A stretch of DNA of 64,000 nucleotides, taken from assembly GCA_023251795.1 (NCBI GenBank), contig JAHEYD010000003.1, positions 1-64,000 on the forward strand, in the 5' to 3' direction. The position numbers and the translations under genes are program-made. Below, in pieces: positions 8,276-15,729 of the stretch (positions are counted from its first letter, which is position 1; every line of letters begins with the position of its first letter). The DNA comes from Nitrosotalea sp. Its GTDB lineage: Archaea > Thermoproteota > Nitrososphaeria > Nitrososphaerales > Nitrosopumilaceae. The notes under the pieces are model-generated. The model searched no databases. It saw only the letters and a program-made list of their open reading frames with translations, and was not told the origin of the DNA.

Positions 8276-8587
8276 ATGTTCGAATATTTTAAAAAGAGGA
8301 AAGAACTTCGCGAAATTCAAAGGGGGAAAAGACTTCTTAACAACGCTAAATGGTATATATTTTTCGTTCATGATTGTGGCTATGACACATGGGAAATACC
8401 GAAGTATTCGTTTTGCCCGTATTGTGGGACTTACGGCAGTTGGAAAGCACACCGAGAGCTAAAAGCTTTGGATACTGGAAAAATTAGGAACCCGAAGTGG
8501 GTAGTTCTTGTGTCAGAGCCAATCAATGAAGCAACATTCCATCGAATCGCTACAGAAATTAACACAAGTGGGTATTCCGGGGAGTAA
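8276..8587 (+). CDS. Hypothetical protein with CPYC motif
   Basis: A 103-residue protein preceded by AATAGGAGAGCGC. The N-terminus is strongly basic; HDCGY and FCPYCG (residues about 31-55) may bind a metal. No family recognised. Confidence 0.6.
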   Translation: MFEYFKKRKELREIQRGKRLLNNAKWYIFFVHDCGYDTWEIPKYSFCPYCGTYGSWKAHRELKALDTGKIRNPKWVVLVSEPINEATFHRIATEINTSGYSGE

Positions 8588-8589
8588 TT

Positions 8590-8892
8590 ATGGGCGCTTT
8601 CGGTATGAATACTTGTAGATATTGTGATCGAGAATTCCATGATTTGGACACCCATAAGTGCAGAAGAAGTGAATTGAAAACAAAAATCTCTGTAATGTCT
8701 GCGAACTTAGAGGCTTATTACAAGAGATTGGAAGCTTTCGAGAATTTTGTCCGGGAATTTGACTATTTTCGGACCGCCCCGATTCTGGACTTTCGCTCCA
8801 ACCCTAATTTTTCACTTAACGAGCTTGATATTTTTACCCACACAATCACAAGGCTCGATATTTACCGCAGTAAGATAGGAGAGTTGTCATGA
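8590..8892 (+). CDS. Small zinc-finger protein
   Basis: A 100-residue protein whose first 30 residues (CRYCDREFHDLDTHKC) hold a CxxC...HxC finger. The rest is helical, possibly coiled coil. Probably a nucleic-acid or protein-binding accessory factor. It overlaps the next start by four bases. Confidence 0.6.
   Translation: MGAFGMNTCRYCDREFHDLDTHKCRRSELKTKISVMSANLEAYYKRLEAFENFVREFDYFRTAPILDFRSNPNFSLNELDIFTHTITRLDIYRSKIGELS
8875..8891 (+). repeat. Duplicated translation start region, copy 1
   Basis: The 17 bases ATAGGAGAGTTGTCATG are repeated exactly at 9173-9189. Both copies carry the ribosome binding site and start codon of a paralogous gene, and GCAAAAGTAAAT follows both within a few bases, so gene and leader were duplicated together. 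Confidence 0.9.
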
Positions 8893-9176
8893 TTAACGCA
8901 AAAGTAAATGTTATCGAGAAAAATAGAAATTTGAAGTGGGGCGACATAATAAAATTGGGCGGGATATATGCCCCGGTGGATGATTACGGGAGTTATATAG
9001 TTATTATTACTAGAACCCAATTCGACCGTCCGCCCGGATATGTAGCTTTGTACGTCTCACATTGCGGCTCCCGCGTGGAGCCTGCAGATGCGAGTTGGGC
9101 TAACCACGAATTTTACCCTGTTGATGGGTCTATAGAGATATTAGCTTCAAATCATGATTTCATAGAAACAAAATAG
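8889..9176 (+). CDS. Small protein, paralogue of 7998 and 9187
   Basis: A 95-residue protein of the three-member family: LKWGDIIKLGGIYAPVDD, a hydrophobic strand, VALYVSHCGSRVEPAD and VDGSIEI. Alignment by eye with the next gene is clear over the whole length. Function unknown; a small beta-barrel fold is likely. Confidence 0.65.
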   Translation: MINAKVNVIEKNRNLKWGDIIKLGGIYAPVDDYGSYIVIITRTQFDRPPGYVALYVSHCGSRVEPADASWANHEFYPVDGSIEILASNHDFIETK

Positions 9177-9189
9177 GAGAGTTGTCATG
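9173..9189 (+). repeat. Duplicated translation start region, copy 2
   Basis: Exact second copy of the 17-base leader at 8875-8891, at the start of the gene beginning at 9187. Confidence 0.9.
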
Positions 9190-9465
9190 TTAGTTAGTGC
9201 AAAAGTAAATATACCTGATAATAGGGAACCTTTGACGTGGAAAGAAATAATAAAGAAAGACGGAATATACAGACCGATAGATGAACTTGAATGTTATATA
9301 ATTGTCCTCACAGGTTGGGTTGGGAAAAAGAAAGGACACATGGCTTTGTACGTTAATGGAAATGGCTCTCGGGTGGAACTTGCTGACTATGGGTGGGCTG
9401 ACGGGGAACATGAGTTTTGTTCTGTTGATGGCTCCGTAGATGTTAGTTTCAAATCGTCGTCATGA
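9187..9465 (+). CDS. Small protein, paralogue of 7998 and 8889
   Basis: A 92-residue protein sharing LTWKEIIKKDGIYRPID, MALYVNGNGSRVELAD and VDGSVDV with its upstream neighbour. Tandem duplication of gene plus leader is visible at the DNA level. Function unknown. Confidence 0.65.
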   Translation: MLVSAKVNIPDNREPLTWKEIIKKDGIYRPIDELECYIIVLTGWVGKKKGHMALYVNGNGSRVELADYGWADGEHEFCSVDGSVDVSFKSSS

Positions 9466-9632
9466 TAACGCTAGCAATAGTTTGGGTTTTGGGAGTTATT
9501 ATCGGATTCTTGTTCGGTGGTGGTTTTATTGTTGTCTTGGGTTGGCCGTTATTTTTGACAATGATGTTATTAGTAATGCTGTTCCGGCTGATTGTTGATC
9601 TGGTAACCGGTTTGTCGGCAAAGGACATATAA
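9462..9632 (+). CDS. Small two-helix membrane protein
   Basis: A 56-residue protein (ATG 9462, overlapping the previous TGA) made almost entirely of two hydrophobic helices joined by a GW-P turn. It is followed without a gap by another small membrane protein of the same pattern (AIVWVLGVIIGFL versus AAIWIIGILVGFL), so the two are probably paralogues. A role in the host envelope is likely; a holin role cannot be excluded. Confidence 0.6.
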   Translation: MITLAIVWVLGVIIGFLFGGGFIVVLGWPLFLTMMLLVMLFRLIVDLVTGLSAKDI

Positions 9633-9836
9633 ATGTTTCTAATGATAGCGGCTATTTGGATAATAGGGATTCTTGTTGGGTTCTTAGTTATGCCGATGGC
9701 GATGGATGGTAGAAACTTCCCCACCTATTTTGTCGCCGTTGTGCTTTGGCCGTTGTGTTTATCTGTGATAATATTAGTGGTAGTCCTTTGGTCTGTTGTG
9801 GAAATTTTCGGTTCGTTATACTCAATGATGAGGTAA
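9633..9836 (+). CDS. Small two-helix membrane protein, paralogue of 9462
   Basis: A 67-residue protein beginning directly after the preceding TAA. Two membrane helices (residues about 4-24 and 34-58) and a short basic tail. Similar in spacing and sequence to the 56-residue protein before it. Confidence 0.6.
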   Translation: MFLMIAAIWIIGILVGFLVMPMAMDGRNFPTYFVAVVLWPLCLSVIILVVVLWSVVEIFGSLYSMMR

Positions 9837-9987
9837 TGACTGATGATGATACCCTATGAAGAGAAAATGGGAAAGGATGCATCCGTGCAAGTGTTGGCTT
9901 TGTAGAAAGCGACTTGGTATTACTGACCCACAGGAGAAAAAGAAACTTATTTTAGGAAAGGCTATTGGAGAGCGGGAGGAAACCGTA

Positions 9988-10182
9988 ATGAATGAACCAA
10001 AGGCATCATGCGAGTGGACGCAGGACGGGTCCGACTACATCGGATGGGAAACCAGTTGTGGCGGCATATTTGTCCTTAACGAAGGAAGTCCGCTCCAGAA
10101 TGACATGAAGTTCTGTTGCTACTGCGGTCGCCCGCTGGTCGAGAAGCCGTACGACGAGGAGGAGAACCATGACTACCAATAA
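9988..10182 (+). CDS. Small zinc-ribbon protein of a widespread phage family
   Basis: A 64-residue protein: CEWTQDGSDYIGWETSCGG then FCCYCGRPL gives two Cys pairs of a zinc ribbon, a layout common in small phage proteins. I place the start at ATG 9988 because GGGAGG precedes it. The frame stays open upstream to ATG 9856, and that extension (with CKCWLC) may be a remnant or a separate short finger fused in frame. From about 9970 the DNA becomes noticeably more GC-rich. Confidence 0.65.
   Translation: MNEPKASCEWTQDGSDYIGWETSCGGIFVLNEGSPLQNDMKFCCYCGRPLVEKPYDEEENHDYQ
10156..10170 (+). repeat. Direct repeat GAGGAGGAGAACCAT, copy 1
   Basis: Ribosome binding site and first two bases of the ATG of the gene at 10169. 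An identical 15-base copy lies at 10729-10743, where the codon reads ATT instead of ATG. Confidence 0.85.
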
Positions 10183-10366
10183 AGGTGACTTGAAACAGGG
10201 GTTAAGAGACGCGTTGTTGCATGTCGAGGGACTGTTCGTCGGGCAATTAAACGACGGCGAGATAGCGTTGTTCAACCTCGCCTGCCGCGAAGGCGCCGCT
10301 CGCGCCAGTTATGAAGGTGGTACCGGGTTCATGGGGCTGGCGCGGGTCAGGCTGGTGTACCCATGA
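10169..10366 (+). CDS. Hypothetical protein
   Basis: A 65-residue protein with a strong GAGGAGG ribosome binding site inside the end of the preceding gene. Predicted mostly helical (LKQGLRDALLHVEGLFVGQLNDGE). It belongs to the GC-rich patch 9.97-10.75 kb. Function unknown. Confidence 0.6.
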   Translation: MTTNKGDLKQGLRDALLHVEGLFVGQLNDGEIALFNLACREGAARASYEGGTGFMGLARVRLVYP

Positions 10367-10749
10367 CCGCCGATCCGAAGGACTTCCCCGCCTTGTTCGA
10401 TCAGTTAGTGGAGACGCTTGAGTTCTATTCTGATCCACAGAGCTACCACGCAATTTCTTTCCTATTTGACCCGCCGTGCGGAGAATTCAGTGATGATTTT
10501 GGCACCCAAGATGAGCATGGACATTATTGCTACAGTCGTCCCATGCCCGGAAAGCGAGCCCGTGCTGCTCTCTCCGATTTGAGAGCGATAAAAGCACGGA
10601 TAGTAGACGGATGGGTTTCGTTAAACAAAAACAGTGGACGCATTGTGGACTTCCGTGAGGGGAGAGAGGAACCGGTATCCTACGACACGGAGCGGTTCAA
10701 GAATACCCCCTGTATGGTCCTGTTGTATGAGGAGGAGAACCATTACTGA
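10363..10749 (+). CDS. Hypothetical protein
   Basis: A 128-residue protein overlapping its neighbour by four bases. It has an N-terminal helix (ALFDQLVETLEFYSD), a cysteine and His region, and a GKRARAALSDL helix, a pattern I have seen in uncharacterised phage proteins. GC-rich like its neighbours. Its C-terminus (YEEENHY) is encoded by the same direct repeat that encodes EEENHDY in the 9988 gene. Confidence 0.6.
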   Translation: MTADPKDFPALFDQLVETLEFYSDPQSYHAISFLFDPPCGEFSDDFGTQDEHGHYCYSRPMPGKRARAALSDLRAIKARIVDGWVSLNKNSGRIVDFREGREEPVSYDTERFKNTPCMVLLYEEENHY

Positions 10750-11137
10750 TAAGGATATAAAGCAAATACTTAGCGAGCTTTTAATACTCCCTTCGGCGGC
10801 AGGTCCATACAGTTGTGTGGCAACTTATGACGATGTTTTAAGGGCTTGTAGGAAAGTCCAGAAAGCGGTGCTTCGTGAAGAGCATAAATGGATAGCAATA
10901 AATGACCGACTTCCGCTAATCAACCAAGAAGTATTAATTGGACACGTTGGGAAACCTTGGGTTGGTGCGGCGGTTTACCGTGGTGGGAATGGTTGCAATT
11001 TTGAGCCGTTAAACAAGGTTGGTGAGGGTTTCTGGGCACTTCCAATACCCACACATTGGAAGCCGTTCCCACCCCCGGTTGGTGGGTCTTCCAAGATAAC
11101 CCAATTGAATATGGGTGCTACGGTCCTGTTGCGCTAA
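10727..11137 (+). CDS. DUF551-like protein, start uncertain (possible ATT start at 10742)
   Basis: The C-terminal half has the DUF551 signature: WIAINDRLP near residue 60 of this frame and THWKPFPPP near the end. Function of DUF551 is unknown. ATG 10727 gives 136 residues but lacks a ribosome binding site. GAGGAGGAGAACC sits perfectly placed before ATT 10742, in a leader identical to that of the 10169 gene except ATG has become ATT, so translation from AUU is plausible (131 residues). Confidence 0.7.
   Translation: MRRRTITDKDIKQILSELLILPSAAGPYSCVATYDDVLRACRKVQKAVLREEHKWIAINDRLPLINQEVLIGHVGKPWVGAAVYRGGNGCNFEPLNKVGEGFWALPIPTHWKPFPPPVGGSSKITQLNMGATVLLR
10729..10743 (+). repeat. Direct repeat GAGGAGGAGAACCAT, copy 2
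   Basis: Identical to 10156-10170 and followed by TACT instead of GACT. It flanks the GC-rich cassette on its right side. Confidence 0.85.
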
Positions 11138-11344
11138 ATGATCTTACTTGACAGGAAGTTTATCTTCTTAACCGGTAACAACTTCGTTAATAATTTAAAA
11201 ATAAATAACTTGTTTTCAATTTCCGCCCGAATCCTCGCGGTTTTGGGCCATTGTGTATATTTTCTAAATAATTTTTCGAACGGTACTCATTTCTATTATA
11301 CATTTCACGGTATAAACGTGGGAACTATTTTGAAAGAATTCTAG
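11138..11344 (+). CDS. Doubtful 68-residue ORF in an AT-rich, possibly non-coding stretch
   Basis: The ATG follows the previous stop directly and has no ribosome binding site. The protein is rich in Asn, Phe and Ile and looks like translated AT-rich DNA. The stretch contains a GCCC...GGGC inverted repeat near 11225-11250, followed by an AT-rich run. It may be a leader for the gene at 11363 rather than a gene. Confidence 0.2.
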   Translation: MILLDRKFIFLTGNNFVNNLKINNLFSISARILAVLGHCVYFLNNFSNGTHFYYTFHGINVGTILKEF

Positions 11345-11362
11345 GTGACAGGGGAGTTAAGA

Positions 11363-11584
11363 ATGATCAAGCCATTTTACGTTACTACTGAGGAACACCA
11401 ATACGAAAGTAATGCTGCTGCTTTTACTGTTTATTTCAATGGGAACCCAACAAAAGAAGATGTAGCTTCGGTGATTAGTGAGGAACTTGGAGAGGACGTT
11501 GACTCTGAGGATATTGAAAAGGTTCCGACCCCGGTTTCTAAGAAGGCCGGTCTTAGTCGCTGGCAGTATTACGGTGAATTCTGA
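11363..11584 (+). CDS. Small acidic hypothetical protein
   Basis: A 73-residue protein from ATG 11363, preceded by AGGGGAGTTAAGA; a GTG at 11345 is less likely. The C-terminal GLSRWQYYGEF is distinctive. Function unknown. The 125 bases after it (11585-11709) hold only frames of 10-23 codons, which I do not call. Confidence 0.6.
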   Translation: MIKPFYVTTEEHQYESNAAAFTVYFNGNPTKEDVASVISEELGEDVDSEDIEKVPTPVSKKAGLSRWQYYGEF

Positions 11585-11709
11585 TGTTAAGGGCTTACTG
11601 TGCAACCATACCCGTACAGCGAGGCATTAAAAGACGTTATGGAATTTTCCGGTGAGGAGGAGTGAAATGGTAATGGACGGAGTAATAATAGACTCTTAAG
11701 GATACTCAA

Positions 11710-12936
11710 ATGGGAAACTGGTTCTCAACATTCGTGGGCAATAATTTCAAAGTCGTTACCCCGGAAGACACTTCCCCGCCGGTAAGTTGTGAATTTTACG
11801 ACGGCGAGGGATTCTGTCTGGTGACGGGCGCTATTTGTCCACATTTCGAATCCACTTTCCAGAATTGTGTGGTTCGCCAATCTGGCATGTCTAAGGTTCA
11901 GATGGGTGATAGGATAGATAAGGAAGCCCTTCTTAAGGACAGGGATAAGGATAGACAGACCGACCAAGATTCTGCCCTTAACGCTGAGGATGAGGTTAAG
12001 GACCAGCACGACCACGACGACCCGGAAGAAGTCGAGGACGAGGAAGCGGACCCGGAAGAGGTAGAGGACGACGAAGAGGAACCGGAGGGGAAGGGGAAAA
12101 TCCCCGAGAAAGGCGACGGAAACCCCGAGAAGACCACGAAGGGTGACGAGGAAGGCTCAGATATGGACAAGGAAAAGAAGGCCAAGAAAGACAAAAAGAA
12201 ACCCTTCGAAAGTATTATCGAGAATAGGGAATCTGAAATAAGATTTGATCAGGGGGCATTTAGGCAGGCTTCTGCGTACCACCCGGAAGCCGAAAAAGCG
12301 TTGGCAAACGGCGACGATGATGCCTTTGAAGATGATAATGGATTTTATTTTGAGAGACGTAAGAAGGGTGAAATAATAAACCTTCTGCTAAGAACTACTG
12401 TTAACGGGGAACGTATTAGAAATACTGATTTTAAAAATTGGGAAGATGAAGAGTTAGATTATGAAGAAGAACCAATTATGTCGAACCACGAAGGCGAGCA
12501 GGGGATGTTATACCGGTTGGCTGATGGTAGTGGCGTGCTTTTTACTTTCGGATTCGATGGCGGGGATCGTTGGGGTGTAATGACTGCTGTTGGTCGTATT
12601 GACAGAAAAAATAATGAATCGATCAATGAGGGTCCGGTTGGCAAATTCGCTTGGAATTATATAGGAAAACCAGCGCTCGGAGCTATTGCTGCTGGTGCTG
12701 CTTCTTGGGCTATAGATAAGGGTCTTGGCTACGCCGATAAAAAACTAGGATACGCCGACGATGATGGCGAAGAGTCTGAACCGGAACCGGAGAAAAAGCC
12801 GGAACCCAAGAAGAAAGATAAGAAGCCATCGAAAGAGCCGAAGAAAGGTTCTGGCGATTTCGAGAAAGATCACCCTAGGGACGACGACGGTGAATTCACT
12901 AAGAAAGAATCATTCAGAGGGATTGTGGAGGAATAA
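11710..12936 (+). CDS. Lysine/acid-rich multidomain protein with [L/I]-x-E sites
   Basis: A 408-residue protein in segments. Residues 1-60 have Cys and His (CEFYDGEGFC, CPHF). Residues 70-165 are an extreme Asp/Glu/Lys low-complexity linker. PFESIIE171|N leads into a folded acidic domain (172-300). SINE307|G leads into a Gly/Ala-rich hydrophobic helix (GAIAAGAASWAI) and a second Lys-rich linker, and the protein ends in KKESFRGIVEE. The same hydrophobic helix, lysine tract and ESF-x-G-x-x-E order occurs inside the 2275-residue protein. I infer a head-packaged, protease-processed protein. Confidence 0.65.
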   Translation: MGNWFSTFVGNNFKVVTPEDTSPPVSCEFYDGEGFCLVTGAICPHFESTFQNCVVRQSGMSKVQMGDRIDKEALLKDRDKDRQTDQDSALNAEDEVKDQHDHDDPEEVEDEEADPEEVEDDEEEPEGKGKIPEKGDGNPEKTTKGDEEGSDMDKEKKAKKDKKKPFESIIENRESEIRFDQGAFRQASAYHPEAEKALANGDDDAFEDDNGFYFERRKKGEIINLLLRTTVNGERIRNTDFKNWEDEELDYEEEPIMSNHEGEQGMLYRLADGSGVLFTFGFDGGDRWGVMTAVGRIDRKNNESINEGPVGKFAWNYIGKPALGAIAAGAASWAIDKGLGYADKKLGYADDDGEESEPEPEKKPEPKKKDKKPSKEPKKGSGDFEKDHPRDDDGEFTKKESFRGIVEE

Positions 12937-12939
12937 ATC

Positions 12940-13236
12940 ATGAATAGGGACGAGGTAGTTGACGAAATCTGTGCTATGTTGGAAGGTTCAGAACTAGAAG
13001 TCGTAAAGACTATTGACAGTCTCCACCAGAAGGGTGATAAAATAGAGATAATCTCGTTGGAGGACGACGAGCTTTATTTCCGTGGGAATAGCAGTCGGGT
13101 AGGATCGGACATTTGGCAAGTAGATTGGATTCTCCATCATCTAGAAGACGGGAAATTAGAGACTTATGATTTTTCCGTTGAGGAACTTGCCGACGCTTTT
13201 GACCAATTAGAAGAGACTGAGGAAGAAGAGGATTGA
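12940..13236 (+). CDS. Small acidic hypothetical protein
   Basis: A 98-residue protein, first of a run of small acidic proteins between 12.9 and 15.7 kb. Helical N-terminus, beta-like centre, acidic tail (EETEEEED). No family recognised. Confidence 0.55.
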   Translation: MNRDEVVDEICAMLEGSELEVVKTIDSLHQKGDKIEIISLEDDELYFRGNSSRVGSDIWQVDWILHHLEDGKLETYDFSVEELADAFDQLEETEEEED

Positions 13237-13237
13237 A

Positions 13238-13435
13238 ATGGTTAACGAAAAACAGCTTTTAATGGGGTTATTAGAATCTTTATTAGTCGATGAGCAGAAT
13301 AACGGCCCAATTCTTTCCTATGACGATAGCGTGGAGTTTTTTCTAAGACCAAGCGCTAACCAAATAATCTTTGATGCTTACGAAGAACCGGGTGCTATCG
13401 CGGCTTCGTTCAAAGTAACAGTTACGAAAATATAA
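13238..13435 (+). CDS. Small hypothetical protein
   Basis: A 65-residue acidic protein starting two bases after the previous stop. No recognised family. Confidence 0.5.
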   Translation: MVNEKQLLMGLLESLLVDEQNNGPILSYDDSVEFFLRPSANQIIFDAYEEPGAIAASFKVTVTKI

Positions 13436-13447
13436 GGAAAGTGAAAA

Positions 13448-13648
13448 ATGTTACCAACAATAGCTAAAGAGAATATCACCGAAGAAATAGCTTCTTGGTT
13501 TGAAGAAGAAATTGACGCCACCCCATATTCGATTATACAACAAATGGTTGATTATGCTTCGAAAAACGGGTATGATGAGGATGAAGTGAGCGATTTTATT
13601 TCGGCATGCATAGAAAATGGAGCATCGGCAATAAGAAAGACCAGATAA
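13448..13648 (+). CDS. Small acidic helical protein
   Basis: A 66-residue protein with good spacing to AAGGAAAGTGAAAA. Helical and acidic; its stop overlaps the next start (TAATG). Confidence 0.55.
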   Translation: MLPTIAKENITEEIASWFEEEIDATPYSIIQQMVDYASKNGYDEDEVSDFISACIENGASAIRKTR

Positions 13649-13857
13649 TGTTAAATAAAGAACAAATCAGAATTTTAACTGGCAATAAATCGGTATTTGG
13701 TCACCTAATGGACGAGATTAGAGAACATATGTTTGAAACTATAGGTGTAGACCTTGAAGAATTGGCTGATGCCGACCCGTCAGATCCTAGTTATCAAGAT
13801 CTTGAAGACGATGTTCTAGTTTTTCTTTGCGATTCTTTAAAAACAGGAAAATATTAA
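13648..13857 (+). CDS. Small acidic hypothetical protein
   Basis: A 69-residue protein from ATG 13648, coupled to the previous stop; an in-frame start at 13606 would overlap that gene. The 80 bases after it carry only a 13-codon frame behind AAGGAGAACCA. Confidence 0.5.
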   Translation: MLNKEQIRILTGNKSVFGHLMDEIREHMFETIGVDLEELADADPSDPSYQDLEDDVLVFLCDSLKTGKY

Positions 13858-13937
13858 GGAGAACCAATGAAGGCGACGAAGACCATATGTACGATTCTGA
13901 CCCGGTAGCCAATTGGGAATTTTAAGGGAGATTAAAA

Positions 13938-14171
13938 ATGGGATTGAACAGAGCAATCGTTAGTGATGCGAAGGATCGACTTTTTGATTGGATGATGGAT
14001 AACGAAGACCGTATGATTTCTGATCTTCTTGATGATGTTCAGTATGGCCCCGGACACGGTTCCGATCCGGAAGAGGATACTGAACCAACCGAAGACGAAG
14101 TTGAAAGGCTTCTCGGGAAGCTTTGGTCTGCTGCCGTTGATGGTATGCAACACTTCAATAAAATAGGGTAG
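13938..14171 (+). CDS. Small acidic hypothetical protein
   Basis: A 77-residue protein with AAGGGAGATTAAAA upstream. Helical, acidic in the centre (PEEDTEPTEDE). No family recognised. Confidence 0.55.
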   Translation: MGLNRAIVSDAKDRLFDWMMDNEDRMISDLLDDVQYGPGHGSDPEEDTEPTEDEVERLLGKLWSAAVDGMQHFNKIG

Positions 14172-14174
14172 ATA

Positions 14175-14369
14175 ATGAAAGAGAAAATGAAGAAGCGGGT
14201 TCGTGAAGCTGTTGTCGAAGAGGTTCTCAGACTTCGTGAATCAATAGTTGACGCAGTATTAGAAAACCCGACCGTCAAAGACCACGAGAAGGGTGATGAA
14301 TGGCTTCTTAAAGTAGCGAAATACGCGACGAAACTAATAAACGAAGCGATGGAACCATTGGAGTCATAA
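14175..14369 (+). CDS. Small helical hypothetical protein
   Basis: A 64-residue, largely helical charged protein three bases after the previous stop. Function unknown. Confidence 0.5.
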   Translation: MKEKMKKRVREAVVEEVLRLRESIVDAVLENPTVKDHEKGDEWLLKVAKYATKLINEAMEPLES

Positions 14370-14370
14370 A

Positions 14371-14571
14371 ATGGACAGAAAAAAAGTCAACCAAGTTTTA
14401 GGTAACATAATGGAAGCTGAAAGAGAAAATTTTGAACAAGTGGGTTGGGAAGATTACGATACAGCAGAAGGCGAAATAAAGAAAGGTAGTGAGGAAGCTA
14501 AATATCTGGATGAGGCATGGGAAGACGCAGTTAAGGCTTTCTTAAACACTCTTCGAATTTCTAAGTTATAG
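14371..14571 (+). CDS. Small acidic hypothetical protein
   Basis: A 66-residue helical acidic protein. Ends 13 bases before the endolysin gene. Function unknown. Confidence 0.5.
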   Translation: MDRKKVNQVLGNIMEAERENFEQVGWEDYDTAEGEIKKGSEEAKYLDEAWEDAVKAFLNTLRISKL

Positions 14572-14584
14572 GGGGCAATTAAAT

Positions 14585-15121
14585 ATGAAATTTGAGAACA
14601 AACCGCTTCCCGGGGGATCTTCTCGGTCTATCGATCTGCTTGTACCAGAGATTAGAGACGCCGCGAAGAAACATTTGTCTTTGTGTTCCGAGAACGGGAT
14701 TGTTCTTCTGATTTATTGCACCGTCCGTGACGAGTGGGAACAGGCCAGATTATTCAGACAAAACAGGCCGCTTCCTTTGATCGAGGCTAAAGCAGTTTCT
14801 CTTAGGAAGAAAGGATTCCCACGGCTGGCGGAGATTCTAATGGAAGTTGGCCCGCAAGGTGGTGATTATGGCCCACGGGTTACGAAGGCTGGGCCGGGGG
14901 AATCTGCTCACCAACACGCCGTGGCTTATGATTGCGTTCCTCTTCGCTTCGGGAAGCCTGTTTGGGGGGCTTCTCGACCAGAGGACGCTAAATTATGGAA
15001 GAAAGTGCAGACTCTTGGGGTCAAGGCCGGGCTCGAAATCCTGTCTTGGGAGCGCCCGCATTTCGAAGTTAAGGGATTTAACCAAAACCTTCTTGAATAT
15101 ATGAGGGAAAGATATGAATGA
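14585..15121 (+). CDS. Endolysin, M15-family peptidoglycan peptidase
   Basis: A 178-residue protein of the M15 (VanY / L-alanyl-D-glutamate peptidase) type. It has the expected RDEWEQARLFRQ helix near residue 48, a zinc site SAHQHAVAYD near 102-111 and a late HFEV near 159. M15 phage endolysins cut the peptide stems of the host cell wall at lysis. The protein has no signal peptide, so it needs a holin; the holin-like gene at 63225 is far away. It overlaps the following gene by eight bases. Confidence 0.85.
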   Translation: MKFENKPLPGGSSRSIDLLVPEIRDAAKKHLSLCSENGIVLLIYCTVRDEWEQARLFRQNRPLPLIEAKAVSLRKKGFPRLAEILMEVGPQGGDYGPRVTKAGPGESAHQHAVAYDCVPLRFGKPVWGASRPEDAKLWKKVQTLGVKAGLEILSWERPHFEVKGFNQNLLEYMRERYE

Positions 15122-15374
15122 TAAAGAGTTGGAACAGATGGCCTACGCCGTAGCGTCCCACACAGTTACCATAGTACCAATTACCGAGCAGATTTTTGAC
15201 CTTGCCGGCAGTATCGTTTTAGCGCATACGGAAGATGAGGATTCCGAAGGTAAAGAGGTAGAAGAAGCAATGGCTTCCGTTGCCGCTTACGCAGAGAATC
15301 TAATTGACGCAGCTTTGACCAAGCTTCCTAAAGAATTCCACTCAAAAGCTGGTAGCTTTGGGGCTTATTTCTAA
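15114..15374 (+). CDS. Small acidic helical protein
   Basis: An 86-residue protein overlapping the endolysin end. Helical and acidic, with no signal peptide. Not recognised. Its TAA shares a base with the ATG of the next small gene. Confidence 0.55.
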   Translation: MNDKELEQMAYAVASHTVTIVPITEQIFDLAGSIVLAHTEDEDSEGKEVEEAMASVAAYAENLIDAALTKLPKEFHSKAGSFGAYF

Positions 15375-15526
15375 TGATTAACTCTATACCGTTCGTTCCT
15401 TTGGTCCTGATGATCGCTGGTGGTATAGCGATGCAATTCAAGAATCGGATTCTTATTTCACTCGGCGGGCCTGCATATTGGATAGGGTTATTTTTCGTAG
15501 TTTGGTCGTTGTCTGATATTCGATAG
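15374..15526 (+). CDS. Short membrane protein
   Basis: A 50-residue protein (TAATG overlap with the previous stop) with two hydrophobic stretches around residues 5-20 and 34-46. Its position next to the endolysin makes a lysis role conceivable, but size and sequence alone do not show it. Confidence 0.55.
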   Translation: MINSIPFVPLVLMIAGGIAMQFKNRILISLGGPAYWIGLFFVVWSLSDIR

Positions 15527-15534
15527 GGGTAGAA

Positions 15535-15714
15535 ATGGACGAATTGGAATTGGAACCGCTTTTCGAAAAAGCAAAAGTAGCAATAGACGATATAGATGAA
15601 TTGCTAGATATGAATGATGAGGTTGATAATACAGTCAGTTCGATTCTTGAAGGTGTGTTGGATGATTTAGATAGTTGTTGGAGATCGCTGAAATCTGGTA
15701 AACTTGAAATTTAA
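15535..15714 (+). CDS. Small acidic protein
   Basis: A 59-residue, very acidic helical protein with AGGGGTAGAA before the ATG. It belongs to the same run of small acidic genes. Function unknown. Confidence 0.65.
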   Translation: MDELELEPLFEKAKVAIDDIDELLDMNDEVDNTVSSILEGVLDDLDSCWRSLKSGKLEI

Positions 15715-15729
15715 CGGAAGGGGTTGTTG

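Noticed and set aside
9856-9987. Separate zinc-finger gene upstream of 9988
   Set aside because: The frame is continuous with the 9988 gene, the ATG has no ribosome binding site, and composition changes at about 9970; I treat it as an in-frame extension or remnant.
11898-12194. Long Ser-rich reverse-strand frame opposite the acidic linker of the 11710 gene
   Set aside because: It is the mirror of GAG/GAC codons on the + strand; no start signal and no other minus-strand genes exist.
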